Notes under the pieces: generated by a model
Databases searched by the model: none
What the model was told of the DNA's origin: nothing
The model's input: the letters and a program-made list of their open reading frames with translations, nothing else
Shown here: positions 52,308-62,433 of the stretch, one piece after another
Position numbering within the stretch: position 1 is the stretch's first letter
How the letters are laid out: each line of letters starts with the position of its first letter
Position numbers and translations under genes: made by a program
Assembly: GCF_014650175.1 (NCBI RefSeq)
Contig: NZ_BMUL01000001.1
Span: 414,013 to 478,012 of the forward strand
DNA: 64,000 nucleotides
Direction of reading: 5' to 3'
Source: Streptomyces termitum
GTDB taxonomy: Bacteria > Actinomycetota > Actinomycetes > Streptomycetales > Streptomycetaceae

Positions 52308-52751
52308 TCAGCCGAAGAAGCGGGCGAGTTCACCGGCGGACACCGTCGGGACGGCCTCCTCCGGCTCCCCGCCCCCGCCCTCTCGGGCCGTCGCGCCGGG
52401 GTCGTCCCCGCCGTCCGGGTCGCCGTACTCCGGCCGGGGCACCGGCTTCGGCGGGTCGGGGCGTTCGTCGTCCTCGCCGGTGTTGGCGCAGACGAACATC
52501 CAGTTGGCGGCGGCGAGGTGGTCCACCGCCGCCGCCAGCAGATGGTCGGTCACCGACCACTCGGCGGCCTCGCCGTGCAGCTCGCGGTGGACGGCGCTGC
52601 CCCTCGGCAGGTGCTTGACCAGGGCCAGCACCCGCCGGCTGGACAGCGCGCCGCGGTGCCAGTCGAGCAGGTCGACGCCGTAGTAGCGGATCAGGTCCGC
52701 CTCAAGGGCCTCGGCGTGTTCGTCGACGAACTCGACGAGGCTCAGTCTTCC
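52308..52751 (-). CDS. Tail assembly chaperone, frameshift extension (gpT-like part of GT)
   Basis: An open frame of 147 codons in the -1 frame relative to the upstream chaperone gene, with no good start of its own at its 5' end. It encodes SLVEFVDEHAEALEADLIRY, then YGVDLLDWHRGAL and WSVTDHLLAAAVDHLAAANW, a pattern typical of the second chaperone in actinophages. It would be made as a fusion after a -1 slip on the GGGGGAA run at 52748-52754. The fusion would have 241 residues. Confidence 0.75.
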   Translation of the reverse strand, partial: GRLSLVEFVDEHAEALEADLIRYYGVDLLDWHRGALSSRRVLALVKHLPRGSAVHRELHGEAAEWSVTDHLLAAAVDHLAAANWMFVCANTGEDDERPDPPKPVPRPEYGDPDGGDDPGATAREGGGGEPEEAVPTVSAGELARFFG

Positions 52752-53032
52752 CCCAGGCCGAGCCCGGTCTCCTTGCCGTACGCCTCCAGGATCGCGGCGA
52801 TGTCCTGCATGGTGATGTCGTGCTCCTCGAAGCGGGCGAACTGGTCCGGCCCCATCAGGAGCGCGAGCAGACCGTCCACGTCGTTGTCGTCCAGCTTGCG
52901 CAGCCCCTTGGCGACCGCGCGGGAGAGCTCCGTCGGGAGGGTGAAGGTGTCGCCGTCCAGCTCGAAGGACCAGGTGCGGCCGTGCGCCTCCTGGCGCTGG
53001 GCGCGGGCGGCGTTGACGTCGAAGCGGGCCAT
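52742..53032 (-). CDS. Tail assembly chaperone (gpG-like)
   Basis: A 96-residue protein encoded just after the tube gene. It starts MARFDVNAARAQRQEAHGRT and has FELDGDTFTLPTELSRAVAK and LDDNDVDGLLALLMGPDQFA, as in actinophage tail chaperones that guide tape measure and tube assembly. It ends GLGLGED right after a run of five G, where the downstream -1 frame takes over. Strong placement evidence: the chaperone pair always lies between tube and tape measure. Confidence 0.82.
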   Translation of the reverse strand: MARFDVNAARAQRQEAHGRTWSFELDGDTFTLPTELSRAVAKGLRKLDDNDVDGLLALLMGPDQFARFEEHDITMQDIAAILEAYGKETGLGLGED

Positions 53033-53115
53033 GGTGATGCGTACTCCTTGAGGGGGTGCGTACGGAAGGAGGGGCGGGGCGGGACGGCGCGCGGCCGTCC
53101 CGCCCCGGAGGGGGA

Positions 53116-53724
53116 TCAGGCCGAGGCCGTGCCGTACTGGCCGTCCTTCATGAGGAAGGTCGCCAGCGGCGCGCCGTCCCCGTTCGACATGGCGGTGAAG
53201 GTGACGCCCAGGGTGGACGCCGCCTTGCGGGCCAGCTTGATGTCGTCGGAGGCGGTGACCTGGCCGCGCGGGATGACGAAGCGGTAGGTGACCGCGACGC
53301 CGCCGACCTTCACGTCGGTGAACTCCAGGCCGAGGGCGCGGGCGTCCGCGTACGGACGCTCGGCGATCTCGTACTTGTACGTGTCGGTCGACGTCGCCGA
53401 CTCCGGCTCGACCTGGCCGCCGCCCATGAAGAACGGCAGCGTGTCCTCGTTGAACTGGAGCAGGGAGAACTTCAGCGAGAGGTCGCGGCTGGAGTAGATG
53501 AAGTGCACCGGGGAGACCGACTGCCAGGTGTCGATCGGCTCCAGCTTGTCCTTCTTGGAGAAGGTGACGCCGTCACCGGTGGTGTAGCCGAGGTTCGTCC
53601 AGGTCGCGGACGGCCAGTCGCCGGCCCCGTCGGCCGTGAAGGTCGGGAGCGGCGAGCCGGCCTTGGCCACGAAGAGCTTGCCGGTGCCGGCGACGCGGAT
53701 CTCGGCCGAGTTGTTTCCTGCCAT
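53116..53724 (-). CDS. Major tail tube protein
   Basis: A 202-residue protein that would form the tail tube of stacked hexamers. It starts MAGNNSAEIRVAGTGKLFVA and shows PSATWTNLGYTTGDGVTFSK and SRDLSLKFSLLQFNEDTLPF, typical of siphovirus (non-contractile) tube proteins. No sheath gene is present anywhere in the cluster, which separates it from contractile R-type particles and contractile injection systems. Confidence 0.82.
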   Translation of the reverse strand: MAGNNSAEIRVAGTGKLFVAKAGSPLPTFTADGAGDWPSATWTNLGYTTGDGVTFSKKDKLEPIDTWQSVSPVHFIYSSRDLSLKFSLLQFNEDTLPFFMGGGQVEPESATSTDTYKYEIAERPYADARALGLEFTDVKVGGVAVTYRFVIPRGQVTASDDIKLARKAASTLGVTFTAMSNGDGAPLATFLMKDGQYGTASA

Positions 53725-53801
53725 GGTGATGTCTCCTTGGGTGGATGGGTGCCGCGCCCGGACCGGTGCGGATGCGGGTGCGGAGGGTCCGGGTACGGCG
53801 A

Positions 53802-53825
53802 AGGCCCCGCCGGTCGGCGGGGCCT
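53802..53825 (-). terminator. Hairpin between tail terminator and tube genes
   Basis: AGGCCCCGCC (53802-53811) pairs with GGCGGGGCCT (53816-53825), 4-base loop, no T-run. It may set relative expression of the tube gene or protect its mRNA. Confidence 0.55.
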
Positions 53826-53905
53826 CGTCTGGGGGGAGCGGCCCGGGGGGCGCGCTCGGGCCGCCGGTCGGCGGCGGGGTGGGGGCCGTCGGGGGACGGC
53901 CCGGG

Positions 53906-54316
53906 TCAGAAGACCGTCAGGGAGAGGCGCAGCACGCAGAGGTAGCGGTGGGCGCCCCGGTAGAGGTAGTCGGGCAGCCAGCGCGGCCCGTCCTGTTCCT
54001 CCACGTCGTGGACGACGTTGTTCGCGCCGATGCGGGTGCCGATGGCGGCGAGCAGGGCGCGCCGGGCGCCGTTGGCGAGCACGTGGGCGGCCTCCTTGGT
54101 GGGGCCGTACACCTCGAACTCGATCAGCGGCATGTCGACGTGCAGGTCGCCGATCCAGGCGCCGCCGCGGCGGTTCACCAGGACGGCGGCCTGGGTGCCG
54201 TCGAAGCCGGCGGGCGGCTGGACGGCGAGCACCGCCCCGGCCAGCGCCGGGTCGGCCTTGAGGACGTCGACGACCAGCTTCTCGACGTCCGGGAAGGCAC
54301 TCGGGGGAGTGGTCAT
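53906..54316 (-). CDS. Tail terminator protein
   Basis: A 136-residue protein and the first gene of the leftward tail operon. PLIEFEVYGPTKEAAHVLAN and VEEQDGPRWLPDYLYRGAHR with the closing YLCVLRLSLTVF are typical of proteins that cap the tail tube in actinophages. In a phage the head-joining genes lie just upstream; here that slot is an unrelated rightward gene. ATG at 54316 with GAGGAGAA upstream. Confidence 0.75.
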   Translation of the reverse strand: MTTPPSAFPDVEKLVVDVLKADPALAGAVLAVQPPAGFDGTQAAVLVNRRGGAWIGDLHVDMPLIEFEVYGPTKEAAHVLANGARRALLAAIGTRIGANNVVHDVEEQDGPRWLPDYLYRGAHRYLCVLRLSLTVF

Positions 54317-54472
54317 CGCGGATTCTCCTCGGGAGGGAGCGGTGGACGGGCGGGCGGAGGGGGCGGGCCGTCCGGGGCTCCGGCGGGGAGGGGGCGGGGC
54401 GCGGGAGCACGCCCGGACGGCCGACGGCGGAGCCGCGCCCTTTCGTCCGGGCACAGCTCCGCCGCTGCGCCA

Positions 54473-54506
54473 ACTGTGACAGAGAGCGTGCGCGCACGCA
54501 ACTAGT
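54473..54506 (-). promoter_or_regulatory. Tail operon promoter with GC palindrome
   Basis: Read leftward: ACTAGTTGCG with -35 TTGCGT (54496-54501), 17 bases, then -10 CACAGT (54473-54478) preceded by TGTCAC. The spacer contains the perfect palindrome GCGTGCGCGCACGC (54486-54499). It matches the whiB operon promoter at 25 of 34 positions without gaps. Leader to the first tail gene is about 150 bases. Confidence 0.7.
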
Positions 54507-54591
54507 TCGGGAAAGGGGGCGCCGAACCCCCGAAGAAACGTTCCCTCGGGGCCCGGGTAGGTTGACCGCCACCCGACCGAGGGAGCCGCCC

Positions 54592-55431
54592 GTGTCCGCC
54601 GCCCGCCCCCGCCTGCTCTACGTCACCGACCTCGCCTACCCCGCCCGCGGCCGCCGCTACTGCGACGAGGACATCGGCCTCACCGCCCGCCTGCGCGACT
54701 CCTTCGACCTGGCCCTCTGCCACCCGCGCGACGCCGCCGCCCTGATGACCGGCTTCGACGCCGTCGTCGTCCGCAACAGCGGCCCCGTCCTCCACCACCG
54801 GGAGGCGTACGAGGAGTTCCGCGAGCGCGCCGCCGCCCTCGGCACCCGCGTCTACAACCCGCCGCACGGCCGCGGAGACATGGCCGGCAAGCAGTACCTC
54901 CTCGACCTCACCGCCGAGGGCCGCCCCGTCATCCCCACCGTCGACCGCCCCGAGGACCTGCCGCTCCTCCCCGCGGCCGAGCTGTACGCGGTCAAGCCGA
55001 AGGCCGGCGCCGACTCCATCGGCCTGCGCTTCGTCCCGTACGCCGAACTGGCCGAACTGGCCGGGCTCGCGGCGGACGGCGGGCTCCTCGTCCAGCCGCG
55101 CGTCGACTTCGCGTACGAGGTCTCCTTCTACTTCGTCGACGACGACCTCCAGTACGCCCTGTACGCCCCCGACCCCGGGCGCCGCTGGGTCCTGGAGCCG
55201 TACGAACCCACCCCGGCCGACCTCGACTTCGCCCGCGGCTTCATCGACTGGAACACCCTCGACCACGGCATCCAGCGCGTCGACGCCTGCCGCACCCGAG
55301 GCGGCGCCCTGCTCCTGGTCGAGCTGGAGGACCTCAACCCCTACCTCTCCCTCGACCGCGTCCCCGACGAGGTCCGCGAGCGCTTCGCCGCCCGGCTGAC
55401 GCGCTCGCTCCACGCCTTCCTGGAGGCATGA
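54592..55431 (+). CDS. ATP-grasp-like protein
   Basis: A 279-residue cytoplasmic protein. ELYAVKPKAGADSIGLRFVP resembles the nucleotide-binding strand-loop of ATP-grasp enzymes, and VDACRTRGGALLLVELEDLN the metal-binding strand. The N-terminal third is a Rossmann-like pre-domain (LLYVTDLAYPARGRRYCDED; GFDAVVVRNSGPVLHHREAY). The GTG at 54592 is chosen over an in-frame start 30 bases upstream because of GAGGGAG before it. It is rightward in a leftward island. Substrate unknown; it may be an older resident of the rpoC-rpsL gap. Confidence 0.6.
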   Translation: MSAARPRLLYVTDLAYPARGRRYCDEDIGLTARLRDSFDLALCHPRDAAALMTGFDAVVVRNSGPVLHHREAYEEFRERAAALGTRVYNPPHGRGDMAGKQYLLDLTAEGRPVIPTVDRPEDLPLLPAAELYAVKPKAGADSIGLRFVPYAELAELAGLAADGGLLVQPRVDFAYEVSFYFVDDDLQYALYAPDPGRRWVLEPYEPTPADLDFARGFIDWNTLDHGIQRVDACRTRGGALLLVELEDLNPYLSLDRVPDEVRERFAARLTRSLHAFLEA

Positions 55432-55434
55432 GGA

Positions 55435-55468
55435 AAGGGCCCCTCCTCCGGTGGGAGAAGGGGCCCTT
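55435..55468 (+). terminator. Terminator after the ATP-grasp-like gene
   Basis: AAGGGCCCCT (55435-55444) pairs with AGGGGCCCTT (55459-55468), with further TCCTCC/GGGAGA pairing inside. It can serve both strands. Confidence 0.8.
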
Positions 55469-55470
55469 CG

Positions 55471-55540
55471 CGGTACGGAACGAGCGGTACGGAACGAGCG
55501 GTACGGAACGAGCGGTACGGGTCGGGCGGTACGGATCGGG
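55471..55540. repeat. 14-bp tandem repeat, five units
   Basis: Three identical units of CGGTACGGAACGAG (55471-55512) are followed by two diverged ones, CGGTACGGGTCGGG and CGGTACGGATCGGG. The array lies between a terminator and the stop of the leftward HTH gene. Confidence 0.9.
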
Positions 55541-55549
55541 CGGCGGGGA

Positions 55550-55753
55550 TCAGGCGGTGCGGGGCCGGCGGCGGGCCGCCCGCTCCGCCGCGAAGACGTC
55601 CTCCAGGCGGAAGAGCTGCGCCCGCCCCGCCCGGCCCGCGGCCCGCAGGTGACCGAGCTGCACCCACTTCCGGATGGTGGCGGGGGCGACCCCCGCCTCC
55701 TCGGCGGCGAGCGGCCCCGGGATCAGGGCGGGCAGGTGCGCCGGCTTCAGCAC
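55550..55753 (-). CDS. Small helix-turn-helix protein (MerR/excisionase-like)
   Basis: A 67-residue DNA-binding protein: LIPGPLAAEEAGVAPATIRK then WVQLGHLRAAGRAGRAQLFR is a winged helix-turn-helix of the excisionase/MerR type. The GTG at 55753 overlaps the preceding stop by 7 bases. Third gene of the whiB operon. As no integrase is present, it is more likely a transcription regulator than an excisionase. Confidence 0.7.
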   Translation of the reverse strand: MLKPAHLPALIPGPLAAEEAGVAPATIRKWVQLGHLRAAGRAGRAQLFRLEDVFAAERAARRRPRTA

Positions 55754-56538
55754 GCGGTCTCCTCGGTGTCGGTGTCCGTGCCGGTCCCGGTGTCGGCACC
55801 GGTCCCGGGGTCGTCCTCCGTGCCGTCCATCGCCGTCTCGATCTCCTCGGTACGGGCCCCGGACGCGTCCGCCAGCTCCCGCCACTCGTCCTCCCGCCAC
55901 AGGTGGCGGTAGGCCGGATCGTCCTGGCAGCCGCACACCGGATCCACGCACACGCAGGCCGGGTTGACGCACAGCACCGCCCGGCGGTCGGGGAAGGCGC
56001 GCAGCGAGACCGAGTCGCACCAGGGGCAACGGCCCGCCACCCGCACCACGGGCTCCGCCTCGCCGAGCGTCCGCGCGCACCGGCGGGCCATCCGCCGGAC
56101 CTCGTCCCGCACGTGCCGGGCCAGGTCCGGGTGGGCCCCGATCCCGTCCAGCAGGCCGGCGATCCGGCGCAGCCGCTCGGTGACGCCGGCCCGCGGCGGC
56201 CGGGGCAGCCCCAGCCGGGAGCGGACGGCCTCCTCCAGCTCCACCACCCCGTCGGTGACGTCCCGGATGCAGTCGGAGACGTGCAGCCGGATCGGGGCGG
56301 CGCCGTGGCCGGGGACGGCGAGCCCGTGCCGCTGCTCCAGGAGCAGCGCCTCCCGCCGCTCCCTGCGGAGCAGTTCGGCGTCGCCGGGGGAGGGGGCGGC
56401 GGGCCGGGTGCCGGCGGGGGAGCGGCGGCCGGGCGCCAGCTCCTCGGCGAGTTCGGGGAAGCGGCGGACGAGGGCGGCGGCCCAGAGGAGCGTGTCCCGC
56501 AGGACGGCCTCGGTGCCCGGGGCGGTCGGCTCAGCCAC
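55747..56538 (-). CDS. Unknown protein with cysteine-rich zinc-binding-like segment
   Basis: A 263-residue protein. The N-terminal half is helical (ALLLEQRHGLAVPGHGAAPI; VSDCIRDVTDGVVELEEAV). A metal-binding-like segment RCPWCDSVSLRAF, then LCVNPACVCVDPVCGCQDDP follows near residues 168-205. The tail is acidic with TDTDTGTGTD repeats. The GTG overlaps the WhiB stop by 8 bases. Similar proteins travel with WhiB and small HTH genes in streptomycete phage-like islands; function unknown. Confidence 0.65.
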   Translation of the reverse strand: MAEPTAPGTEAVLRDTLLWAAALVRRFPELAEELAPGRRSPAGTRPAAPSPGDAELLRRERREALLLEQRHGLAVPGHGAAPIRLHVSDCIRDVTDGVVELEEAVRSRLGLPRPPRAGVTERLRRIAGLLDGIGAHPDLARHVRDEVRRMARRCARTLGEAEPVVRVAGRCPWCDSVSLRAFPDRRAVLCVNPACVCVDPVCGCQDDPAYRHLWREDEWRELADASGARTEEIETAMDGTEDDPGTGADTGTGTDTDTEETAC

Positions 56539-56953
56539 GGCGGCCTCCGGCGCGGGCGGCGACGGCGAGTCCCGCCGCGTCGAGCCGGGCGGCGAGCTCG
56601 AACGCGTCGAACGCGCCCCCGGTGCCGACGCCGGCCACCGGGGCTTCGGCGCCGGCCGTGCCGGCGCGACCGGCGGCCGTACGGAGGACTCCGCCCCCCT
56701 TCCGGGAGGAACGGGGCGTCACCGGGCGGCCGTTGCGCCACACGCGGCCCGCGCAGACGCCGTCGAACCAGCTCTCGGCGGGGGCGACGGCCTCCTCGCA
56801 CTCGCGGAGGACGGGGCAGACGGCGCAGGCCCGCAGGGCCGGGGCGGCCTGTCGCTCGCGGCGGGCGAAGACGACGGACGGGGAGAGGCCGGCGCACGCG
56901 GCGGCGGCCTGCCAGGGGGTCGGGTCGGGTGGGGACAAGGCGGTTCTCTCCAC
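56531..56953 (-). CDS. WhiB-like iron-sulfur transcription factor
   Basis: A 140-residue regulator. The four cluster cysteines are Cys20, Cys43, Cys46 and Cys52 (ACAVCPVLREC), spaced as in WhiB proteins, followed by the turn WFDGVCAGRVW where chromosomal WhiBs have GVWGG. A Gly/Ala-rich tail ends it. The GTG at 56953 is chosen because GGAGG lies 9 bases upstream and because an ATG at 57037 would precede the promoter. First gene of a three-gene operon; phage and island WhiB proteins often control host or phage genes. Confidence 0.82.
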   Translation of the reverse strand: MERTALSPPDPTPWQAAAACAGLSPSVVFARRERQAAPALRACAVCPVLRECEEAVAPAESWFDGVCAGRVWRNGRPVTPRSSRKGGGVLRTAAGRAGTAGAEAPVAGVGTGGAFDAFELAARLDAAGLAVAARAGGRRG

Positions 56954-57027
56954 GGTCCGGGGCCTCCGGTGCGCCGGGGACCCGTGGGGTGCCCGGGGCG
57001 CGGGGGGCCGGCGAGTGCGGCGACCGC

Positions 57028-57061
57028 AGAGTGACATGTTGCGCGCGAGCTCGCAACTAGT
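57028..57061 (-). promoter_or_regulatory. whiB operon promoter with palindrome
   Basis: Read leftward: ACTAGTTGCG with -35 TTGCGA (57051-57056), 17 bases, then -10 CACTCT (57028-57033) preceded by TGTCAC. GTTGCG...CGCAAC (57038-57057) forms an inverted repeat across the spacer. It matches the tail operon promoter at 25 of 34 positions. Confidence 0.7.
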
Positions 57062-57103
57062 GATGTGGAGGCGCCTCCTTCGTTTCGACGCCCTTTCGAC
57101 ACG

Positions 57104-57152
57104 ATTGCGCGCCCGAAAGCACGTAATTCTTTGCGCGCAAGCACGCTAGGAT
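57104..57152 (+). promoter_or_regulatory. Promoter/operator of the HTH repressor-type gene
   Basis: TAGGAT (57147-57152) is a good -10. Upstream are the palindrome TTGCGCGCAA (57131-57140), a half-like ATTGCGCGC at 57105-57113 and a direct repeat of AAGCACG. The TTGCGCGC core also occurs in the whiB promoter, so this may be an operator bound by the gene's own product. Confidence 0.55.
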
Positions 57153-57192
57153 GGCGGCCCGGAGGGTGGGGATGATGAGGGAGCGGTAGAGC

Positions 57193-57642
57193 ATGAGCAC
57201 TCGAGGACTCGACGAGTTCGCCGGCTGGGTCGAAGACCTGATGAGACGGCGCGGCTACGACATCGACAGCCCGCGCGGCGGCGGGAAGTCCCGGATCGCG
57301 GACGAGGCCGGAGTCCACCGCGCCGCGGTGACCCGCCTGCTCCAGCGGCAGAGCATGCCCGACCTGGAGACCATGCGCCGCATCGCCCCGCTGCTCGGGG
57401 TCTCCGTGCGCGACATGCTGATCCGGTCCGGCCGGGTCAGCCCGGAGGAGCTGCCGCTCGCGGCGGACCTCCTCCCGCCGTCCGACTGGCAGCCCACCAT
57501 GGAGGACTTCGCCCGCTGGCTGGGCGTCCCGGACGACCGCATGGGCGTCTTCGTCAAGGTCGTCAACCAGTTCCTGGAGCCCGACGCGGACGCGGCGGAG
57601 GACGGACCGGCCGCCGAGGCCCGCCGGGCGGCCCGCGACTGA
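57193..57642 (+). CDS. XRE-family helix-turn-helix regulator, possible cluster repressor
   Basis: A 149-residue DNA-binding protein. The HTH is in KSRIADEAGVHRAAVTRLLQ, followed by PDLETMRRIAPLLGVSVRDM as in Cro/CI-type proteins. A C-terminal helical part (MEDFARWLGVPDDRMGVFVK) may dimerise. ATG at 57193 with GGGAGCGG upstream. It is divergent from the whiB operon, the usual position of a phage repressor. No peptidase domain is present, so induction would not be by LexA-like self-cleavage. Confidence 0.78.
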   Translation: MSTRGLDEFAGWVEDLMRRRGYDIDSPRGGGKSRIADEAGVHRAAVTRLLQRQSMPDLETMRRIAPLLGVSVRDMLIRSGRVSPEELPLAADLLPPSDWQPTMEDFARWLGVPDDRMGVFVKVVNQFLEPDADAAEDGPAAEARRAARD

Positions 57643-57705
57643 CCCCGTACGGGCGGGTTCCGAGGGGGAGGGGGGCGCCCCTTCCGGACCCGCCCGGCGC
57701 GCGAT

Positions 57706-57740
57706 CCGCCGCCCGGCCTTCCGGCGGCGTGGGCTTTTCT
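57706..57740 (+). terminator. Probable terminator after the XRE gene
   Basis: CCGCCG (57706-57711) pairs with CGGCGG (57722-57727), followed after a short GC stretch by CTTTTCTTTT. It abuts the rpsL promoter. Confidence 0.6.
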
Positions 57741-57741
57741 T

Positions 57742-57770
57742 TTGACCGCAGTCCGTGCGATAGGTACGCT
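57742..57770 (+). promoter_or_regulatory. rpsL operon promoter
   Basis: TTGACC (57742-57747) and TACGCT (57765-57770) are 17 bases apart, close to the housekeeping consensus. The leader to rpsL is about 190 bases and holds no gene. Confidence 0.75.
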
Positions 57771-57965
57771 CATGCCTTGTGCCTGGGGTGTGCCTGGGCT
57801 CCCGTGCGTGTCCACAGCCGCACGGCGAGTCAGATATCGGCCGCCGCGATCCGTGCCCCTTCCGCGCTTGAGCGGGGGGTCCGCCGGGTCCGACACGCCC
57901 GACCGCGTGGGTCGGTGAATGTTCCAGGTTAGTAGTACTCACGGCACACAGAAACCGGAGAAGTA

Positions 57966-58337
57966 GTGCCTACGATCCAGCAGCTGGTCCGGAAGGGCCG
58001 GCAGGACAAGGTCGAGAAGAACAAGACGCCCGCACTCGAGGGTTCGCCCCAGCGCCGTGGCGTCTGCACGCGTGTGTTCACGACCACCCCGAAGAAGCCG
58101 AACTCGGCCCTCCGTAAGGTCGCGCGTGTGCGTCTGACCAGCGGCATCGAGGTCACGGCCTACATCCCGGGTGAGGGACACAACCTGCAGGAGCACTCCA
58201 TCGTGCTCGTGCGTGGTGGCCGTGTGAAGGACCTGCCTGGTGTTCGTTACAAGATCATCCGCGGCTCCCTCGACACCCAGGGTGTCAAGAACCGCAAGCA
58301 GGCCCGCAGCCGCTACGGCGCCAAGAAGGAGAAGTAA
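57966..58337 (+). CDS. rpsL: 30S ribosomal protein S12
   Basis: A 123-residue decoding-centre protein. Lys43 ([13 protein letters not shown]) and Lys88 ([13 protein letters not shown]) are both wild type, so no streptomycin-resistance mutation is present. GTG start after GGAGAAG. First gene of the str operon, which resumes here after the tail-cluster insert. Confidence 0.97.
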   Translation: MPTIQQLVRKGRQDKVEKNKTPALEGSPQRRGVCTRVFTTTPKKPNSALRKVARVRLTSGIEVTAYIPGEGHNLQEHSIVLVRGGRVKDLPGVRYKIIRGSLDTQGVKNRKQARSRYGAKKEK

Positions 58338-58339
58338 GA

Positions 58340-58810
58340 ATGCCTCGTAAGGGCCCCGCCCCGAAGCGCCCGGTCATCATCGACCCGGTCTACGGTTCTC
58401 CTCTTGTCACGTCGCTGATCAACAAGATCCTGCTCGACGGCAAGCGCTCCACCGCCGAGCGCATCGTCTACGGCGCCATGGAGGGCCTGCGCGAGAAGAC
58501 CGGTGCTGACCCGGTCGTCACGCTGAAGCGCGCCCTCGAGAACGTCAAGCCGGCTCTCGAGGTCAAGTCCCGCCGTGTCGGTGGCGCCACCTACCAGGTG
58601 CCGATCGAGGTCAAGCCCGGTCGTGCCTCCACCCTCGCGCTGCGCTGGCTCGTCGGTTACTCCCGCGCCCGCCGCGAGAAGACCATGACCGAGCGCCTGA
58701 TGAACGAGCTCCTGGACGCCTCCAACGGCCTGGGTGCTTCGGTCAAGAAGCGCGAGGACACGCACAAGATGGCCGAGTCCAACAAGGCCTTCGCGCACTA
58801 CCGCTGGTAG
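58340..58810 (+). CDS. rpsG: 30S ribosomal protein S7
   Basis: A 156-residue protein that nucleates the 30S head. [20 protein letters not shown] and [23 protein letters not shown] segments are intact (here [20 protein letters not shown]). ATG two bases after the rpsL stop, preceded by AAGGAGAAG. fusA follows after 39 bases. Confidence 0.97.
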   Translation: MPRKGPAPKRPVIIDPVYGSPLVTSLINKILLDGKRSTAERIVYGAMEGLREKTGADPVVTLKRALENVKPALEVKSRRVGGATYQVPIEVKPGRASTLALRWLVGYSRARREKTMTERLMNELLDASNGLGASVKKREDTHKMAESNKAFAHYRW

Positions 58811-58849
58811 TCGCAACCCACATCGAGACCGAGAGAAGACTGAGCCGAT

Positions 58850-60976
<2,127 letters not shown>

Positions 60977-61135
60977 CCGCACCGCGTTCCACGCACCGCG
61001 CACACACGCTTTAGGCTTGACACCGAACGGTGGGGGGCCGTCCCGGACGGGACACCCCCTGCCGGGCGGCACCCCAGCAAAGATCACCTGGCGCCGATGA
61101 AGCAAGGCGTTCAGAACCACTCCAGGAGGACCCCA
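60977..61135 (+). promoter_or_regulatory. fusA-tuf spacer with possible tuf promoter
   Basis: 159 bases. TAGGCT (61012-61017) could be a -10 and TTGACA (61017-61022) a -35, but neither has a clear partner at normal spacing. GTCCCGGACGGGAC (61040-61053) is a hairpin. Separate tuf transcription is therefore possible but not shown. Confidence 0.35.
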
Positions 61136-62329
<1,194 letters not shown>

Positions 62330-62374
62330 TCTCGAACTGACCTGGTAGCTCGCACGAGTTGCTCGCAGTGAACG

Positions 62375-62415
62375 GGAGGGCCCCGCACCGAAAGGTGCGG
62401 GGCCCTCCTGCTTTT
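62375..62415 (+). terminator. Terminator after tuf
   Basis: GGAGGGCCCCGCACC (62375-62389) pairs perfectly with GGTGCGGGGCCCTCC (62394-62408) around GAAA, followed by TGCTTTT. It also lies downstream of the convergent deacetylase gene. Confidence 0.95.
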
Positions 62416-62433
62416 CCCGTACGGCACAGGGGC

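Larger units (their letters stand above)
39064..57642 (-). mobile_element. Prophage-derived tail and lysis gene cluster between rpoC and rpsL
   Basis: About 18.6 kb, mainly leftward. It holds tail terminator, tube, chaperones, tape-measure-like genes, distal tail protein, three receptor-binding-like proteins, tip protein, endolysin and holin-type genes, plus WhiB, HTH and repressor-type regulators. I find no terminase, portal, capsid, protease, integrase or replication gene and no flanking duplication or tRNA target. Base and codon use match the chromosome, which suggests long residence. It reads as a domesticated siphovirus tail; see findings. Confidence 0.8.

Noticed and set aside
55471..55540. 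CRISPR array
   Set aside because: The units are contiguous 14-mers with no spacers and no cas genes nearby.
57037..57040. ATG at 57037 as the whiB start
   Set aside because: It lies upstream of the inferred promoter and lacks a ribosome binding site; the GTG at 56953 has both in order.
39064..57642. Contractile injection system or R-type tailocin
   Set aside because: No sheath, no baseplate wedge set and no AAA ATPase gene; the tube, chaperone and distal tail proteins are of the non-contractile type.
39001..57965. Intact inducible prophage with attachment sites
   Set aside because: No integrase, head or packaging genes, and no direct repeat shared by the two ends or with a tRNA was seen.
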